64,000 bases of DNA from Brevibacillus_F sp035644815 (GTDB lineage Bacteria > Bacillota > Bacilli > Brevibacillales > Brevibacillaceae): NCBI GenBank assembly GCA_035644815.1, contig DASQNU010000188.1, forward strand, positions 9,682 to 73,681, in the 5' to 3' direction. Under the pieces are notes generated by a model that worked only from the letters and a program-made list of their open reading frames with translations, was not told the DNA's origin and did no database searches. Shown here one piece after another: positions 43,257 to 50,869 of the stretch. Numbering within the stretch: the stretch's first letter is position 1; the number at the start of each line of letters is the position of its first letter. The translations under genes were made by a program, and so were the position numbers.

Positions 43257-44075
43257 TTATCCACCAAATCGTTTTCCCAATAAATCAGTGATCATTTTAA
43301 ATTTCGGATTATCTCGGAAAGCTTCTTCAAATCCGCTCACATGCTCCCGATAAAGCCTAGCAGCTGATTCATAATCCTGTTTGACATAAAGCGAAAAGAT
43401 TTCCTCGAGCTTTTCTTCCAGACCTGTATCCATTACGGATGGCGTTAAGATTTCTTGGCGCAGGCTATTCATTAATACGTCTAGCTGATGAGTAATTTGC
43501 GAAGCTTCATTCAACTGAGACAGCACATTTTCTGGTATGTTGCCAGCATATTTGTAGCGCAGCTCGTGTTCATTGGTTGCCCAAAAATTCATACCGAGCG
43601 TACGCACCTGGATTTCGCAAAACAAGTTCTTCTTCACACTGCCAAGATACACCGTATAGGACACGATCATGTGGATACTGCGATATCCCGACTCTTTGGG
43701 CGAGGCGATATAATCTTTGACATCATGAATGACGATATCCTCACGCTCAGATAGCAGCTGCATGACTTCGATGACGTCATCGATATAGCGGCAAACTACA
43801 CGCAGCCCTGCAATATCCGTGATCTCTTGGTTGATGGCTTCCTGCCAGGTATCTTGATGAAAATCGATCTGCTTTTCGGCAGCTTTTTTCAGCAGACTGT
43901 CCACTTTTTTGACGCGTCCCACCACGAATTCGATAGGCGAGTAGCGTCCGCTCTTTTGGAAACCGTACTTGATTCCTTTCAGTTTTAATTTCAATTCCTC
44001 CACTGCTTGTTCATAGGGGGCAAGAAAATGAACGAGCTGATTGAGAACTTTTTTCGGTACTTGTGTATGATTCAC
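43257..44075 (-). CDS. Small alarmone synthetase ((p)ppGpp synthetase, RelA/SpoT domain)
   Basis: A 272-residue single-domain (p)ppGpp synthetase without hydrolase or regulatory domains. Motifs include DIAGLRVVCRYIDD, ESGYRSIHMIV and CEIQVRTLGMNFWATNEHEL. It moves pyrophosphate from ATP to GTP or GDP. GTG 44075 is preferred over the upstream TTG because ACGGAGG is spaced 8 bp from it. The last ~55 residues extend beyond the usual 210-residue YjbM/YwaC length and may be an oligomerisation helix. Confidence 0.85.
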   Translation of the reverse strand: MNHTQVPKKVLNQLVHFLAPYEQAVEELKLKLKGIKYGFQKSGRYSPIEFVVGRVKKVDSLLKKAAEKQIDFHQDTWQEAINQEITDIAGLRVVCRYIDDVIEVMQLLSEREDIVIHDVKDYIASPKESGYRSIHMIVSYTVYLGSVKKNLFCEIQVRTLGMNFWATNEHELRYKYAGNIPENVLSQLNEASQITHQLDVLMNSLRQEILTPSVMDTGLEEKLEEIFSLYVKQDYESAARLYREHVSGFEEAFRDNPKFKMITDLLGKRFGG

Positions 44076-44108
44076 GTTGTTAAACCTCCGTGGCAAAGTG
44101 CGACTTGC

Positions 44109-44990
44109 TTACTTCCATTGATACGGAGAAGCAGTAAAGAACGGATTGGGATTGATAAAGGTATTTCCGATCAGCATCGCATAGTGCAAGTGCGGTCCCG
44201 TCGAAAAACCAGTACTCCCCACCCTGCCGATTAATTGTCCTTTTTTCACAATTTGGCCGGCTTTCACGTCCAGCTTGGACATATGCCCATAAGATGAGAA
44301 CAGGCTAAGGCCGTGGTCAATCATGACAGTGTTCCCTGTAAGATACAAAGATTCTGCCAAAACCACCTTGCCAGCGTTACTCGCGTAGACCGGCGTACCC
44401 TCCTTGTTGGCAATATCGATCGCCATGTGACGGCTGGAAGGCTTGCCATTTACGATGCGCTGGTATCCATAAGGAGTTGTCAAAGTACCTGCTACGGGCA
44501 TTTGAAAGGCCGTGGTAAAATATGGCGTTGCTGCAGAAACTGAACGAGCCTTGTTGATTTTGACCTGTTCAGCATTGATGCGTGCGGTATTTTGCCGCAT
44601 GCTTGCCATTTGTTTGCTCACGGTAATGGAATCCGTTGCAAATGACTTCGCTGCAATCTTGATCGTTACTTTTGTTTTTTTATCAGCGGTCTGTAGGTTG
44701 TATACACCGGCCTTTGTCCCGATGGGAATCGGAATGAAGCGAACATATTCACCATTTGAAGCGCGCATATTGTATGTATTTCCAAAAAGAGTGACGGCCG
44801 TAGCCTGATTGCTGCGAACAAAAAGCACATCACCCGGGTATGTAATGGCAGGCTGTACGCGTAAAGTGGTTTGCTTGACCGCAACCGAAGCAGTGGTTTT
44901 ATTGACTGGTGCGGCTTGTCCATACGTACACGTTCCAATTGCCATGGTAATCGTGAAAAGAAGCGATGCCATTTTCAGCGTTTTCCACAT
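44109..44990 (-). CDS. Secreted M23-family peptidase (LytM domain)
   Basis: A 293-residue exported protein with a signal peptide cleaved near YGQAA, an N-terminal beta-rich domain (about 35-125), a helical linker and a C-terminal LytM domain. The zinc site is complete: SRHMAIDIANKEGTPV provides the HxxxD pair and GPHLHYAM the HxH. It should cut peptidoglycan cross-bridges. ATG 44990 follows GGGAAGG. An N-terminal TraN-like or all-beta region before LytM is common in such proteins. Confidence 0.88.
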   Translation of the reverse strand: MWKTLKMASLLFTITMAIGTCTYGQAAPVNKTTASVAVKQTTLRVQPAITYPGDVLFVRSNQATAVTLFGNTYNMRASNGEYVRFIPIPIGTKAGVYNLQTADKKTKVTIKIAAKSFATDSITVSKQMASMRQNTARINAEQVKINKARSVSAATPYFTTAFQMPVAGTLTTPYGYQRIVNGKPSSRHMAIDIANKEGTPVYASNAGKVVLAESLYLTGNTVMIDHGLSLFSSYGHMSKLDVKAGQIVKKGQLIGRVGSTGFSTGPHLHYAMLIGNTFINPNPFFTASPYQWK

Positions 44991-45043
44991 TCAACCTTCC
45001 CTCCCTCCCCACAGTATACCAAAATTCACTAACCATTTCCTAA

Positions 45044-45079
45044 GTAAAAAGAAGGAGGGCCTGCCGCATAGGCAGACCC
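45044..45079 (-). terminator. Terminator of the 87-residue gene
   Basis: On the minus strand GGG-T-CTGCC and GGCAG-G-CCC pair around TATGC and are followed by TCCTTCTTTTT. It begins next to the stop codon. Confidence 0.75.
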
Positions 45080-45343
45080 CTAGCGCAGTCCTTCCTTTTT
45101 GGCGTATTCGGACATGAGCTCCATGATCGATTGCACATTGCCGAGCATGTCTCGTGCACGGGAGGTTTTTTCCGTAATCGTCTGAAAATCGAGCATTTTT
45201 TTGGATGTGCTCCAACGCTTATACAAATCTTTGGCCGAGGATGGATTCTCTTTAATCGCCGCAATGCGGCTGTTATCCTTCATCAACCAAGACTCAAACT
45301 CTGGGTTTTCCTTCAACAATTTTTTAACTTCTTTCTTTTTCAT
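45080..45343 (-). CDS. Hypothetical 87-residue protein
   Basis: A small, Lys/Glu-rich, probably helical protein: VKKLLKENPEFESWLM, then KENPSSAKDLYKRWSTSKK and SRARDMLGNVQSIMELMSEY. There is no membrane segment or signal peptide. The pattern of a Pro-centred helix start followed by a Trp recalls small spore-coat-associated proteins of the YlbD type, but the match is too weak to name it. ATG 45343 has GAGGGTGA upstream and a terminator follows. It lies beside a YjcZ-type gene, which weakly supports a sporulation role. Confidence 0.65.
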   Translation of the reverse strand: MKKKEVKKLLKENPEFESWLMKDNSRIAAIKENPSSAKDLYKRWSTSKKMLDFQTITEKTSRARDMLGNVQSIMELMSEYAKKEGLR

Positions 45344-45372
45344 GATCTCACCCTCTCATAACCCCTGGATTA

Positions 45373-45462
45373 TCAACGATTCCATGAAGTCCCCACAATC
45401 ACAAGGAGGATAAATAACACAAGCACGAGGACGAAATCATCGCAGCCGCTGCGACAAGACAT
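45373..45462 (-). CDS. YjcZ-type sporulation protein, 29 residues
   Basis: ATG at 45462 follows GGGGGTGG and encodes 29 residues ending at TGA 45373-45375. A polar start with two cysteines and glycine (MSCRSGCDDF) precedes one hydrophobic helix (VLVLVLFILLVIVGTSW). This is the layout of the YjcZ family of tiny spore-associated membrane proteins, in which the hydrophobic FxLIVVLFILLIIVG core is conserved. The usual Gly/Tyr-rich start is replaced by the Cys-containing one. Annotation pipelines often miss genes this short. Confidence 0.75.
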   Translation of the reverse strand: MSCRSGCDDFVLVLVLFILLVIVGTSWNR

Positions 45463-45569
45463 GCACCCACCCCCTTTTGCCCTTTGGTCACATTACTACC
45501 ATATGACTAGTCCTTGGAAGTGTTTGTGTGTTTGACCTCTATAGGAAAGAAAGGGCGCCCTGCCGACAC

Positions 45570-45605
45570 AAAAAGACACCCGGACAGCCGAGTGTTCGTT
45601 TTGCG
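45570..45605 (-). terminator. Terminator of the rhodanese gene
   Basis: On the minus strand ACACTCGG and CCGGGTGT pair around CTGT, followed by CTTTTTG. Confidence 0.75.
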
Positions 45606-45618
45606 AAAAATGATTCTG

Positions 45619-46059
45619 TTAGCCGTACAAGGGTGCTTCTGTACCCAAAGTCCCTTCGACAGGGCCTCCTTCTTTGCGCCAGTATTCAATCCCGCCGATC
45701 ATTTCCTTTACACGGAATCCGAGCTTGCTTAATTTGGCACATGCCCGAGTTGCGCCATTGCATGCCGGTCCCCAGCAGTAGACCACCAACAACTCTTCTT
45801 TCGAGAGATGACGCGTACTCTCTTCATTGATTTGTCGTGTAGGCAAATGCAAAGATCCAGGGATATGGCATTCTTGATACGCTTTGTCGCTGCGTGAATC
45901 GATGATGACAAAACTGCGTTGTCCTCTCTGCAAGTCAAGCATTACATCTGCGGGATCCGTCTCAAATGCCAGCTTGCTCATGAAATGAATGTAGGCTCGC
46001 TCAGGATCTGCAGCCGGAAATTCAGTGACGAGGGAAAAACGAGAGATCGGTTGATTCAT
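45619..46059 (-). CDS. Rhodanese-domain sulfurtransferase
   Basis: A 146-residue single rhodanese domain. Visible motifs are IDSRSDKAYQECHIPGSLHLP (the CH2A-like entry) and the active-site loop with Cys in VVYCWGPACNGAT. The loop CWGPACNGA is that of proteins annotated as rhodanese-like in LysR-linked pairs. GAGGAGG precedes ATG 46059. It is divergent from a LysR regulator 124 bp away, which probably controls it. Confidence 0.85.
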   Translation of the reverse strand: MNQPISRFSLVTEFPAADPERAYIHFMSKLAFETDPADVMLDLQRGQRSFVIIDSRSDKAYQECHIPGSLHLPTRQINEESTRHLSKEELLVVYCWGPACNGATRACAKLSKLGFRVKEMIGGIEYWRKEGGPVEGTLGTEAPLYG

Positions 46060-46183
46060 GGTATATGCCTCCTCAGGAGATATTGGGGTTTCCTATGTGA
46101 AAAGCATATCATCCTTGATTGTTTGAAAAAATCTATACTATTCTATATATACAATCACTTTTTTCGATAGGTGGCGATTCATT

Positions 46184-47047
46184 GTGGATCTTGTTTATCT
46201 CCATACCTTTCGTGAAGTAGCCAGGCTGGGGAGCTACAGCAAAGCTGCGGATGAGCTAGGATATGCGCAGTCGAGCATTACCTCGCAAATTCAAAAATTG
46301 GAGCAATCGTACCAAGCCGTATTGTTTGAACGGAACGGTCGCGGTATACGGCTTACCTTTGCCGGGGAAACGCTATTATCCTACGCCAATCGCTTGCTAT
46401 CCCTTTATGCGGAATCAAAAGAAGTAATAGCCGCTCAGGATACAGGAACCATCCACATTGGAACCATCGAATCGTTGGCCGCTTATTACCTGCCGCCCTT
46501 TCTCCAACAATTTAGACAGACTCATCCGGGAATTAATATCATGCTTCACACGGGGAATGAACCAGAACTGATCGAAGAAGTAAAAACAGGCAATCTGGGT
46601 CTGGCTTTTATCCTCGATGGTCTCTGCAAGGAAGAGGGTCTAGAGACGATTACCATCCGGGAAGAGGAATTGGTCATCATTAGCTCTCCTCAGCACCGTC
46701 TCCAACATCACGCATATGTAACTTGTCAGGATTTAGAAGGAGAAACTTTGATCACCACGGAGGAAGGCTGCACCTACCGTGCGATGCTGTTACGACAGCT
46801 AAAGGCATCCGGTATACAGGTGACGTTAGCTTATCAATTTGCCAACCTGGAAGCCATCAAGCGATGTGTGATGTATGGTTTGGGCGTGGCCTTGCTGCCG
46901 CGAATCGCTGCAGATGCTGAAGTTGCGCAAGGAAAGCTTATCGCGTTACCGTACAAGGAGCCGGCCGAGCTTTTTTACACACAAGCGATTTATCGGAAAA
47001 AGAAATGGCAGCCATTGGCCCTTCAGCAATTCCTCTCCATGCTGTAA
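46184..47047 (+). CDS. LysR-family transcriptional regulator
   Basis: A 287-residue LysR-type regulator. The N-terminal winged helix reads YLHTFREVARLGSYSKAADELGYAQSSITSQIQKLEQ, with a co-inducer-binding domain from about residue 90 (IHIGTIESLAAYYLPPFLQ). GTG 46184 is the start, with an AGGTGG site upstream. It is divergently transcribed from the rhodanese gene, the classic arrangement for LysR targets. The ligand is not known. Confidence 0.9.
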   Translation: MDLVYLHTFREVARLGSYSKAADELGYAQSSITSQIQKLEQSYQAVLFERNGRGIRLTFAGETLLSYANRLLSLYAESKEVIAAQDTGTIHIGTIESLAAYYLPPFLQQFRQTHPGINIMLHTGNEPELIEEVKTGNLGLAFILDGLCKEEGLETITIREEELVIISSPQHRLQHHAYVTCQDLEGETLITTEEGCTYRAMLLRQLKASGIQVTLAYQFANLEAIKRCVMYGLGVALLPRIAADAEVAQGKLIALPYKEPAELFYTQAIYRKKKWQPLALQQFLSML

Positions 47048-47060
47048 GTAAAATTGCGAA

Positions 47061-47083
47061 AGGGTACCTGTAACAGGTACCCT
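47061..47083. terminator. Hairpin between convergent lysR-type and SASP genes
   Basis: GGGTACCTG-TAA-CAGGTACCC forms a 9-bp stem. On the minus strand it is followed by TTTCGCAATTTT, so it probably ends the SASP transcript; the plus side has no T-run. Confidence 0.65.
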
Positions 47084-47104
47084 CTCCATCCAACTATGAA
47101 ATTG

Positions 47105-47302
47105 TTAGCGAGCGAGTTGTTGCTCAGCGAAGCTCACCAGACGCTTAGTGATCTCTCCACCTACAGAACCGTTTTGACGGGAAGTGGTATCTGCGCCCAG
47201 ATTTACACCGAATTCAGCAGCAATCTCATACTTCAATTGATCCAGAGCTTGGTTTGCTTGAGGTACCAACAGGTTGTTAGTATTTCCACCTTGGTTAGCC
47301 AT
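47105..47302 (-). CDS. Alpha/beta-type small acid-soluble spore protein
   Basis: A 65-residue SASP. Both family signatures are present: KYEIAAEFGV, which includes the GPR protease cleavage site between Glu and Phe/Ile-like residues, and ADTTSRQNGSVGGEITKRLV. It coats and protects DNA in dormant spores. ATG 47302 is chosen for its AAGGAGG; the frame is open seven codons upstream. Expression would be forespore-specific. A strongly structured element lies in its leader. Confidence 0.95.
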   Translation of the reverse strand: MANQGGNTNNLLVPQANQALDQLKYEIAAEFGVNLGADTTSRQNGSVGGEITKRLVSFAEQQLAR

Positions 47303-47331
47303 GTGTGATGCCTCCTTAAGCATTTGTTTTT

Positions 47332-47390
47332 CTCCAGGGACGGAATTGAACCGTCAGCCATGTGGCTTCTCTCCAATGAGACCTTGGAGA
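47332..47390 (-). other. Structured tRNA-like element in the SASP leader
   Basis: On the minus strand three adjacent hairpins (TCTCCAA/TTGGAGA, AGCCA/TGGCT and GACGG-TTCAATT-CCGTC) are enclosed by a possible CTCCA(A)GG/CCTGGAG closing stem. The last hairpin is a perfect tRNA T-arm with a TTCRANY loop. The whole is about 59 nt, too short for a tRNA, and lacks a clear anticodon arm and CCA. I cannot assign it to a known riboswitch. Confidence 0.45.
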
Positions 47391-47496
47391 CGATGGGAGT
47401 GTTGCAGTTATCGCTTGCGGGTTGAGCGATTAAGTTGTTGTTGATACTATCATCCCTCATCTTGACCGATCCATACTTGCAAAAAGGATGTAAAAT

Positions 47497-47524
47497 CTGT
47501 CAGTGTTGACCGGTGTGCTATAAT
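47497..47524 (+). promoter_or_regulatory. Sigma-A promoter of the exonuclease gene
   Basis: A perfect -10 TATAAT (47519-47524) lies 16 bp after a weak -35 CTGTCA (47497-47502). Confidence 0.5.
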
Positions 47525-47559
47525 AGGCAAATAGCTACGATAGAAGGGAGAATCGATTC

Positions 47560-48438
47560 GTGTCCCATACACATAAAATATTGCTGATTGATGGCATGAG
47601 CTTTTTGTTTCGTGCGTTCTACGCTTCTTCCTGGACAGGCGGGATCAGACAGACAAGCACAGGTACGTATACCAATGCTGTCTATGGTTTCACCAAAATG
47701 ATGCTTGATTATGCACAGCTGGTCCGTCCTACCCATTTGATTGTCGGATGGGACGTGGCCGCACGTGAAACTTTAATCCGCAGCCAATGGTACGATGGTT
47801 ATAAAGCAAACCGTGTCGAGCCGCCAATGGAGCTCATTCCCCAGTTCAGTCTCGTGAAGGAACTGACGGAAGCATTTTCCGTGCCTAATATTGGACTAGC
47901 CGGTTATGAGGGTGACGATATCCTGGGAACGTTAAGCACACGTTTTGGCCAAGAAGGTCATCAGGTTGTGATCGCCACCGGAGACTACGATAGCCTTCAG
48001 CTCGTCTCCGAACAGGTCGCGGTCAAGATTTTAAAAAACGGTGGGAAACATGAGCACTATACACCGGAGTCCCTGCATGTGTTGCGTGGTATCGTTCCCG
48101 GGCAAGTGATCGATGTAAAAGCCCTGCAAGGCGACACATCAGACTGTATCCCTGGTTGTCCGGGCATCGGAGAAAAAACAGCGCTCAAGCTGGTCATTGA
48201 GCACGGAAGCTTGGATGGACTGTATGCCAATCTGCATGCATGTACGCCAAAAATGCGGGCGAAACTCGAGGAGCATCAGGAACAGGTATATCTCAGCAAA
48301 AAGCTGGCAACCATTTTCACCGATGTTCCCGTCTCCGTCTCTTTGGACGAAGCGAAATGGGAGTATGACTTGGAGTGCGTGAAGGCGAAGTTTACTGAAC
48401 TGGAATTCGGAAATACGATGCTCAACCGCGTCGGATAA
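47560..48438 (+). CDS. 5'-3' exonuclease (PolA N-terminal/FEN-like, YpcP type)
   Basis: A 292-residue stand-alone flap endonuclease/5'-3' exonuclease. Acidic metal residues are visible in LLIDGMSFLFRAF, VGWDVAARE, GYEGDDILGTL and TGDYDSLQL, and the helix-hairpin-helix reads CPGIGEKTALKLV. It lacks any polymerase domain. Related proteins help remove RNA primers and repair DNA. GTG 47560 follows AGAAGGGAG. Confidence 0.9.
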   Translation: MSHTHKILLIDGMSFLFRAFYASSWTGGIRQTSTGTYTNAVYGFTKMMLDYAQLVRPTHLIVGWDVAARETLIRSQWYDGYKANRVEPPMELIPQFSLVKELTEAFSVPNIGLAGYEGDDILGTLSTRFGQEGHQVVIATGDYDSLQLVSEQVAVKILKNGGKHEHYTPESLHVLRGIVPGQVIDVKALQGDTSDCIPGCPGIGEKTALKLVIEHGSLDGLYANLHACTPKMRAKLEEHQEQVYLSKKLATIFTDVPVSVSLDEAKWEYDLECVKAKFTELEFGNTMLNRVG

Positions 48439-48441
48439 ACA

Positions 48442-48480
48442 AAAAAGCAGGCTTCCTCCTCGGAATGACCTGCTTTTTTC
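48442..48480. terminator. Bidirectional terminator after the exonuclease
   Basis: AAAAAGCAGG and CCTGCTTTTTT flank a 17-nt loop; T-runs exist on both strands, so it may also end the Tad operon from the other side. Confidence 0.85.
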
Positions 48481-48513
48481 TATATTGAAAACTGCGTAAG
48501 ACAACCAACATTT

Positions 48514-48912
48514 TCATCCCCGTTTTAGTTCATCCTGAGGTCCTTCTTCCCTCTTGGGTAAAAACCGCAGCTGATCAAAAACTTGCACACCCTTTTTTGC
48601 AATCGTCCCCTCTGGCAGCTCGACCACCATGTACGCACGCCGGAATGAAGGAGGAAACTGAAAAGGTTTCACTTGCTCCAATACGCCAACTACACGGGAT
48701 TCCTTGTCCAAAAACAGGACGTCGATTGGGATGCGCATAAAACAGGTGTGAATACGGCTGCAAGGTGCCAACAGAAGAGCTTCGCCCTCCCGAACGGTAC
48801 GCTTTCCCATCCATCCCAGCAGCCGCTTCCAAAAGGTCCTTGCCGAAGTAACACGCATAGCCAAAAACGTTTGCGAAGATTCATGGAAAATGGAAATCGG
48901 CTTTTTGCTCAC
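48514..48912 (-). CDS. DUF192-family protein at the end of the Tad operon
   Basis: A 132-residue DUF192 protein with the family segments RLLGWMGKR, SRIHTCFMRIPIDVLFLDKE and the closing VVELPEGTIAKKG. DUF192 genes often sit at the end of tad loci; their function is not established. GTG 48912 follows AGGAGG, 11 bp after the tadC stop, so it is co-transcribed. No signal peptide is seen, unlike many DUF192 proteins. Confidence 0.8.
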   Translation of the reverse strand: MSKKPISIFHESSQTFLAMRVTSARTFWKRLLGWMGKRTVREGEALLLAPCSRIHTCFMRIPIDVLFLDKESRVVGVLEQVKPFQFPPSFRRAYMVVELPEGTIAKKGVQVFDQLRFLPKREEGPQDELKRG

Positions 48913-48923
48913 GCCACTTCCTC

Positions 48924-49838
48924 CTATCGTTTCAAGAGCACACTGATAATATTGATGGCTGCAGGTCCCAAAATAATGATGAACAAAGAAGGGAAAATAA
49001 AAAAGATGAGCGGAAACAACAGCTTGATCGGTGCTTTCATCGCTTTTTCTTCCGCTTCCTGACGACGTTTGCGCCGGATATCATCTGATTGGACACGCAA
49101 CACATTGCCTAGACTCACACCGAGCTTATCGGCTTGAATCAATGCGTTCGTAAAATTGATGACACCTTCTACGCCTGTGCGTAGCCCCAAGTCCCGCAAA
49201 GCTTCTCGACGGCTTTTCCCCATTTGCACCTCTTGCAGCGTTAGGCGGAATTCATCCGCCAATGGTCCGGTAGTTTTTTCCACTACTTTTCCCATGGCCT
49301 GGTCGAAGCCAAGACCAGCTTCTACGCTCACCGTAAGCAAGTCGAGCAAATCCGGTAGTCCCTTGCGGATAGAAAGCTGCCTTTGATCGATCAAACGCTT
49401 CAAGTACACATGCGGGATAGCAAGCCCCAGACCAGCGAGACCTAGCGCGACCAACCAAGTGGAGGTTCCAGGCAAATACGGTACAATCAAAATGGACAAC
49501 CCGCTAAACAGGATGAATATGAGCATATTCCAGACGATCCACTCATTCACGCTTAAACCAAATGGGGAACCAGCATGCCTAAGCTGGACTTGCAGCTGTG
49601 TTTTCCAGCGGATGGGGGCAATTACCGAAAGCTTTCGCCCAAGCTGTTGAATCATAGGTTTGGTCACGCGTTGATGGAACGTGCTGTTGTCCTTTTCCTC
49701 TCCCGCTTCCCCTTTTTCGTTGGACCGCAGTACATGCACGCGGGAACGTATATGAAAGTTGCTTCCTAATAAGATGCTAGACCCTTGATAAAACCCCATC
49801 CAAAGAAGCAAAAATAAGAGCCATTGTAATAAGAGCAA
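48924..49838 (-). CDS. tadC: Tad pilus inner-membrane platform protein TadC
   Basis: A 304-residue T2SSF-domain protein with an N-terminal helix, a cytoplasmic helical bundle (DLLDLLTVSVEAGLGFDQA) and two C-terminal helices. It pairs with TadB to form the platform around the TadA motor. The start is TTG 49838 behind AGGAGG. Confidence 0.9.
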   Translation of the reverse strand: MLLLQWLLFLLLWMGFYQGSSILLGSNFHIRSRVHVLRSNEKGEAGEEKDNSTFHQRVTKPMIQQLGRKLSVIAPIRWKTQLQVQLRHAGSPFGLSVNEWIVWNMLIFILFSGLSILIVPYLPGTSTWLVALGLAGLGLAIPHVYLKRLIDQRQLSIRKGLPDLLDLLTVSVEAGLGFDQAMGKVVEKTTGPLADEFRLTLQEVQMGKSRREALRDLGLRTGVEGVINFTNALIQADKLGVSLGNVLRVQSDDIRRKRRQEAEEKAMKAPIKLLFPLIFFIFPSLFIIILGPAAINIISVLLKR

Positions 49839-49867
49839 GTGCTACACCTCCTGACTTTCGATGATGC

Positions 49868-50869
49868 CTACACATCAATCGCCACGATCTTGCGAATGAC
49901 CAAAAAGCCGATAATTTGCCCGATGACCGCTGCAACTACCATCGCGAGCCCCAACGGATGTTGAAAGAGAACGCTGATATAGCCAGGATTCATCATATAG
50001 ATCATCAAGGTGACTCCTGGAGGAAGGATCATAAAAATAAGTGCAGAAAATCTTCCTTGGGCCGTTAACGCCTTGATCTCCCCCTGAATACGTACCCGCT
50101 CCCGAATGGTCTCTCCGATATTATCCAATATCTCGGACAGATTCCCCCCGATTTGCCGCTGAATCAAAATCGCGGTCGTGATCAATTCGAAATCCTGACT
50201 TTTCACCCGCTGCGATAAACGAAGAAGCGATTCTTCCATGGGCAAGCCCATATTCACCTCGCGAATCATCCGGTGAAATTCCTCGCTGATAGGGGCAGGC
50301 ATCTCCGTGGAAATGGTTTGCACGGATTGCAAGAACGAATACCCAGATTTCAAAGAATTGGACGTAATCGTCAGCATTTCATTCAACTGTCGATTAAATC
50401 GGGTAAGACGGCGTTTCTGCTGGATCCTGATATAAAGGACGGGAATAAAGGCAAAAGCGATCCCGCACAAAAAACCCATCATATATCGACCGGACAAAAA
50501 TCCACCCACAAAGGGGACAAAAAAACAAACCAATATGACGGCAACCATTTCTTCTGCGGTAATCTGCATGCCCGCTTGCTGCAGCTGCTCTTGAAAATGC
50601 TTGTTCAGCTTTTTCCCCGCTTCCTGTTCAAAAAGCGCTTGAATCCGACTGGCCAGTAAAGGAAGCGCACCCTTTTTCCCCGTATGCTTATCTTTCCGCG
50701 ATGTCGAGGATACAGGCCCAGCGATTGGCGATGCACTCCAGCCTTCCCCTTCCCGTAGCCGATTGATTCGTTCGCGCACGCGGGCCCGTCCGGCAAAGAG
50801 GATCCAGAACAAGAGACTGAAAAAAAGCGCCATCGAAAGGAATAAGCCAACCCATAGTAGCTGAATCAC
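49868..50869 (-). CDS. tadB: Tad pilus inner-membrane platform protein TadB
   Basis: A 333-residue T2SSF-domain membrane protein. Its bundle (FNRQLNEMLTITSNSLKSGY, then LLRLSQRVKSQDFELITTAI) matches TadB. The GTG start overlaps the tadA stop by four bases (GTGA), so translation is coupled. Confidence 0.9.
   Translation of the reverse strand: MIQLLWVGLFLSMALFFSLLFWILFAGRARVRERINRLREGEGWSASPIAGPVSSTSRKDKHTGKKGALPLLASRIQALFEQEAGKKLNKHFQEQLQQAGMQITAEEMVAVILVCFFVPFVGGFLSGRYMMGFLCGIAFAFIPVLYIRIQQKRRLTRFNRQLNEMLTITSNSLKSGYSFLQSVQTISTEMPAPISEEFHRMIREVNMGLPMEESLLRLSQRVKSQDFELITTAILIQRQIGGNLSEILDNIGETIRERVRIQGEIKALTAQGRFSALIFMILPPGVTLMIYMMNPGYISVLFQHPLGLAMVVAAVIGQIIGFLVIRKIVAIDV

Noticed and set aside
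47332..47390. A true tRNA gene on the minus strand
   Set aside because: Only the T-arm is convincing; the element is about 15 nt too short, with no anticodon arm or CCA end.
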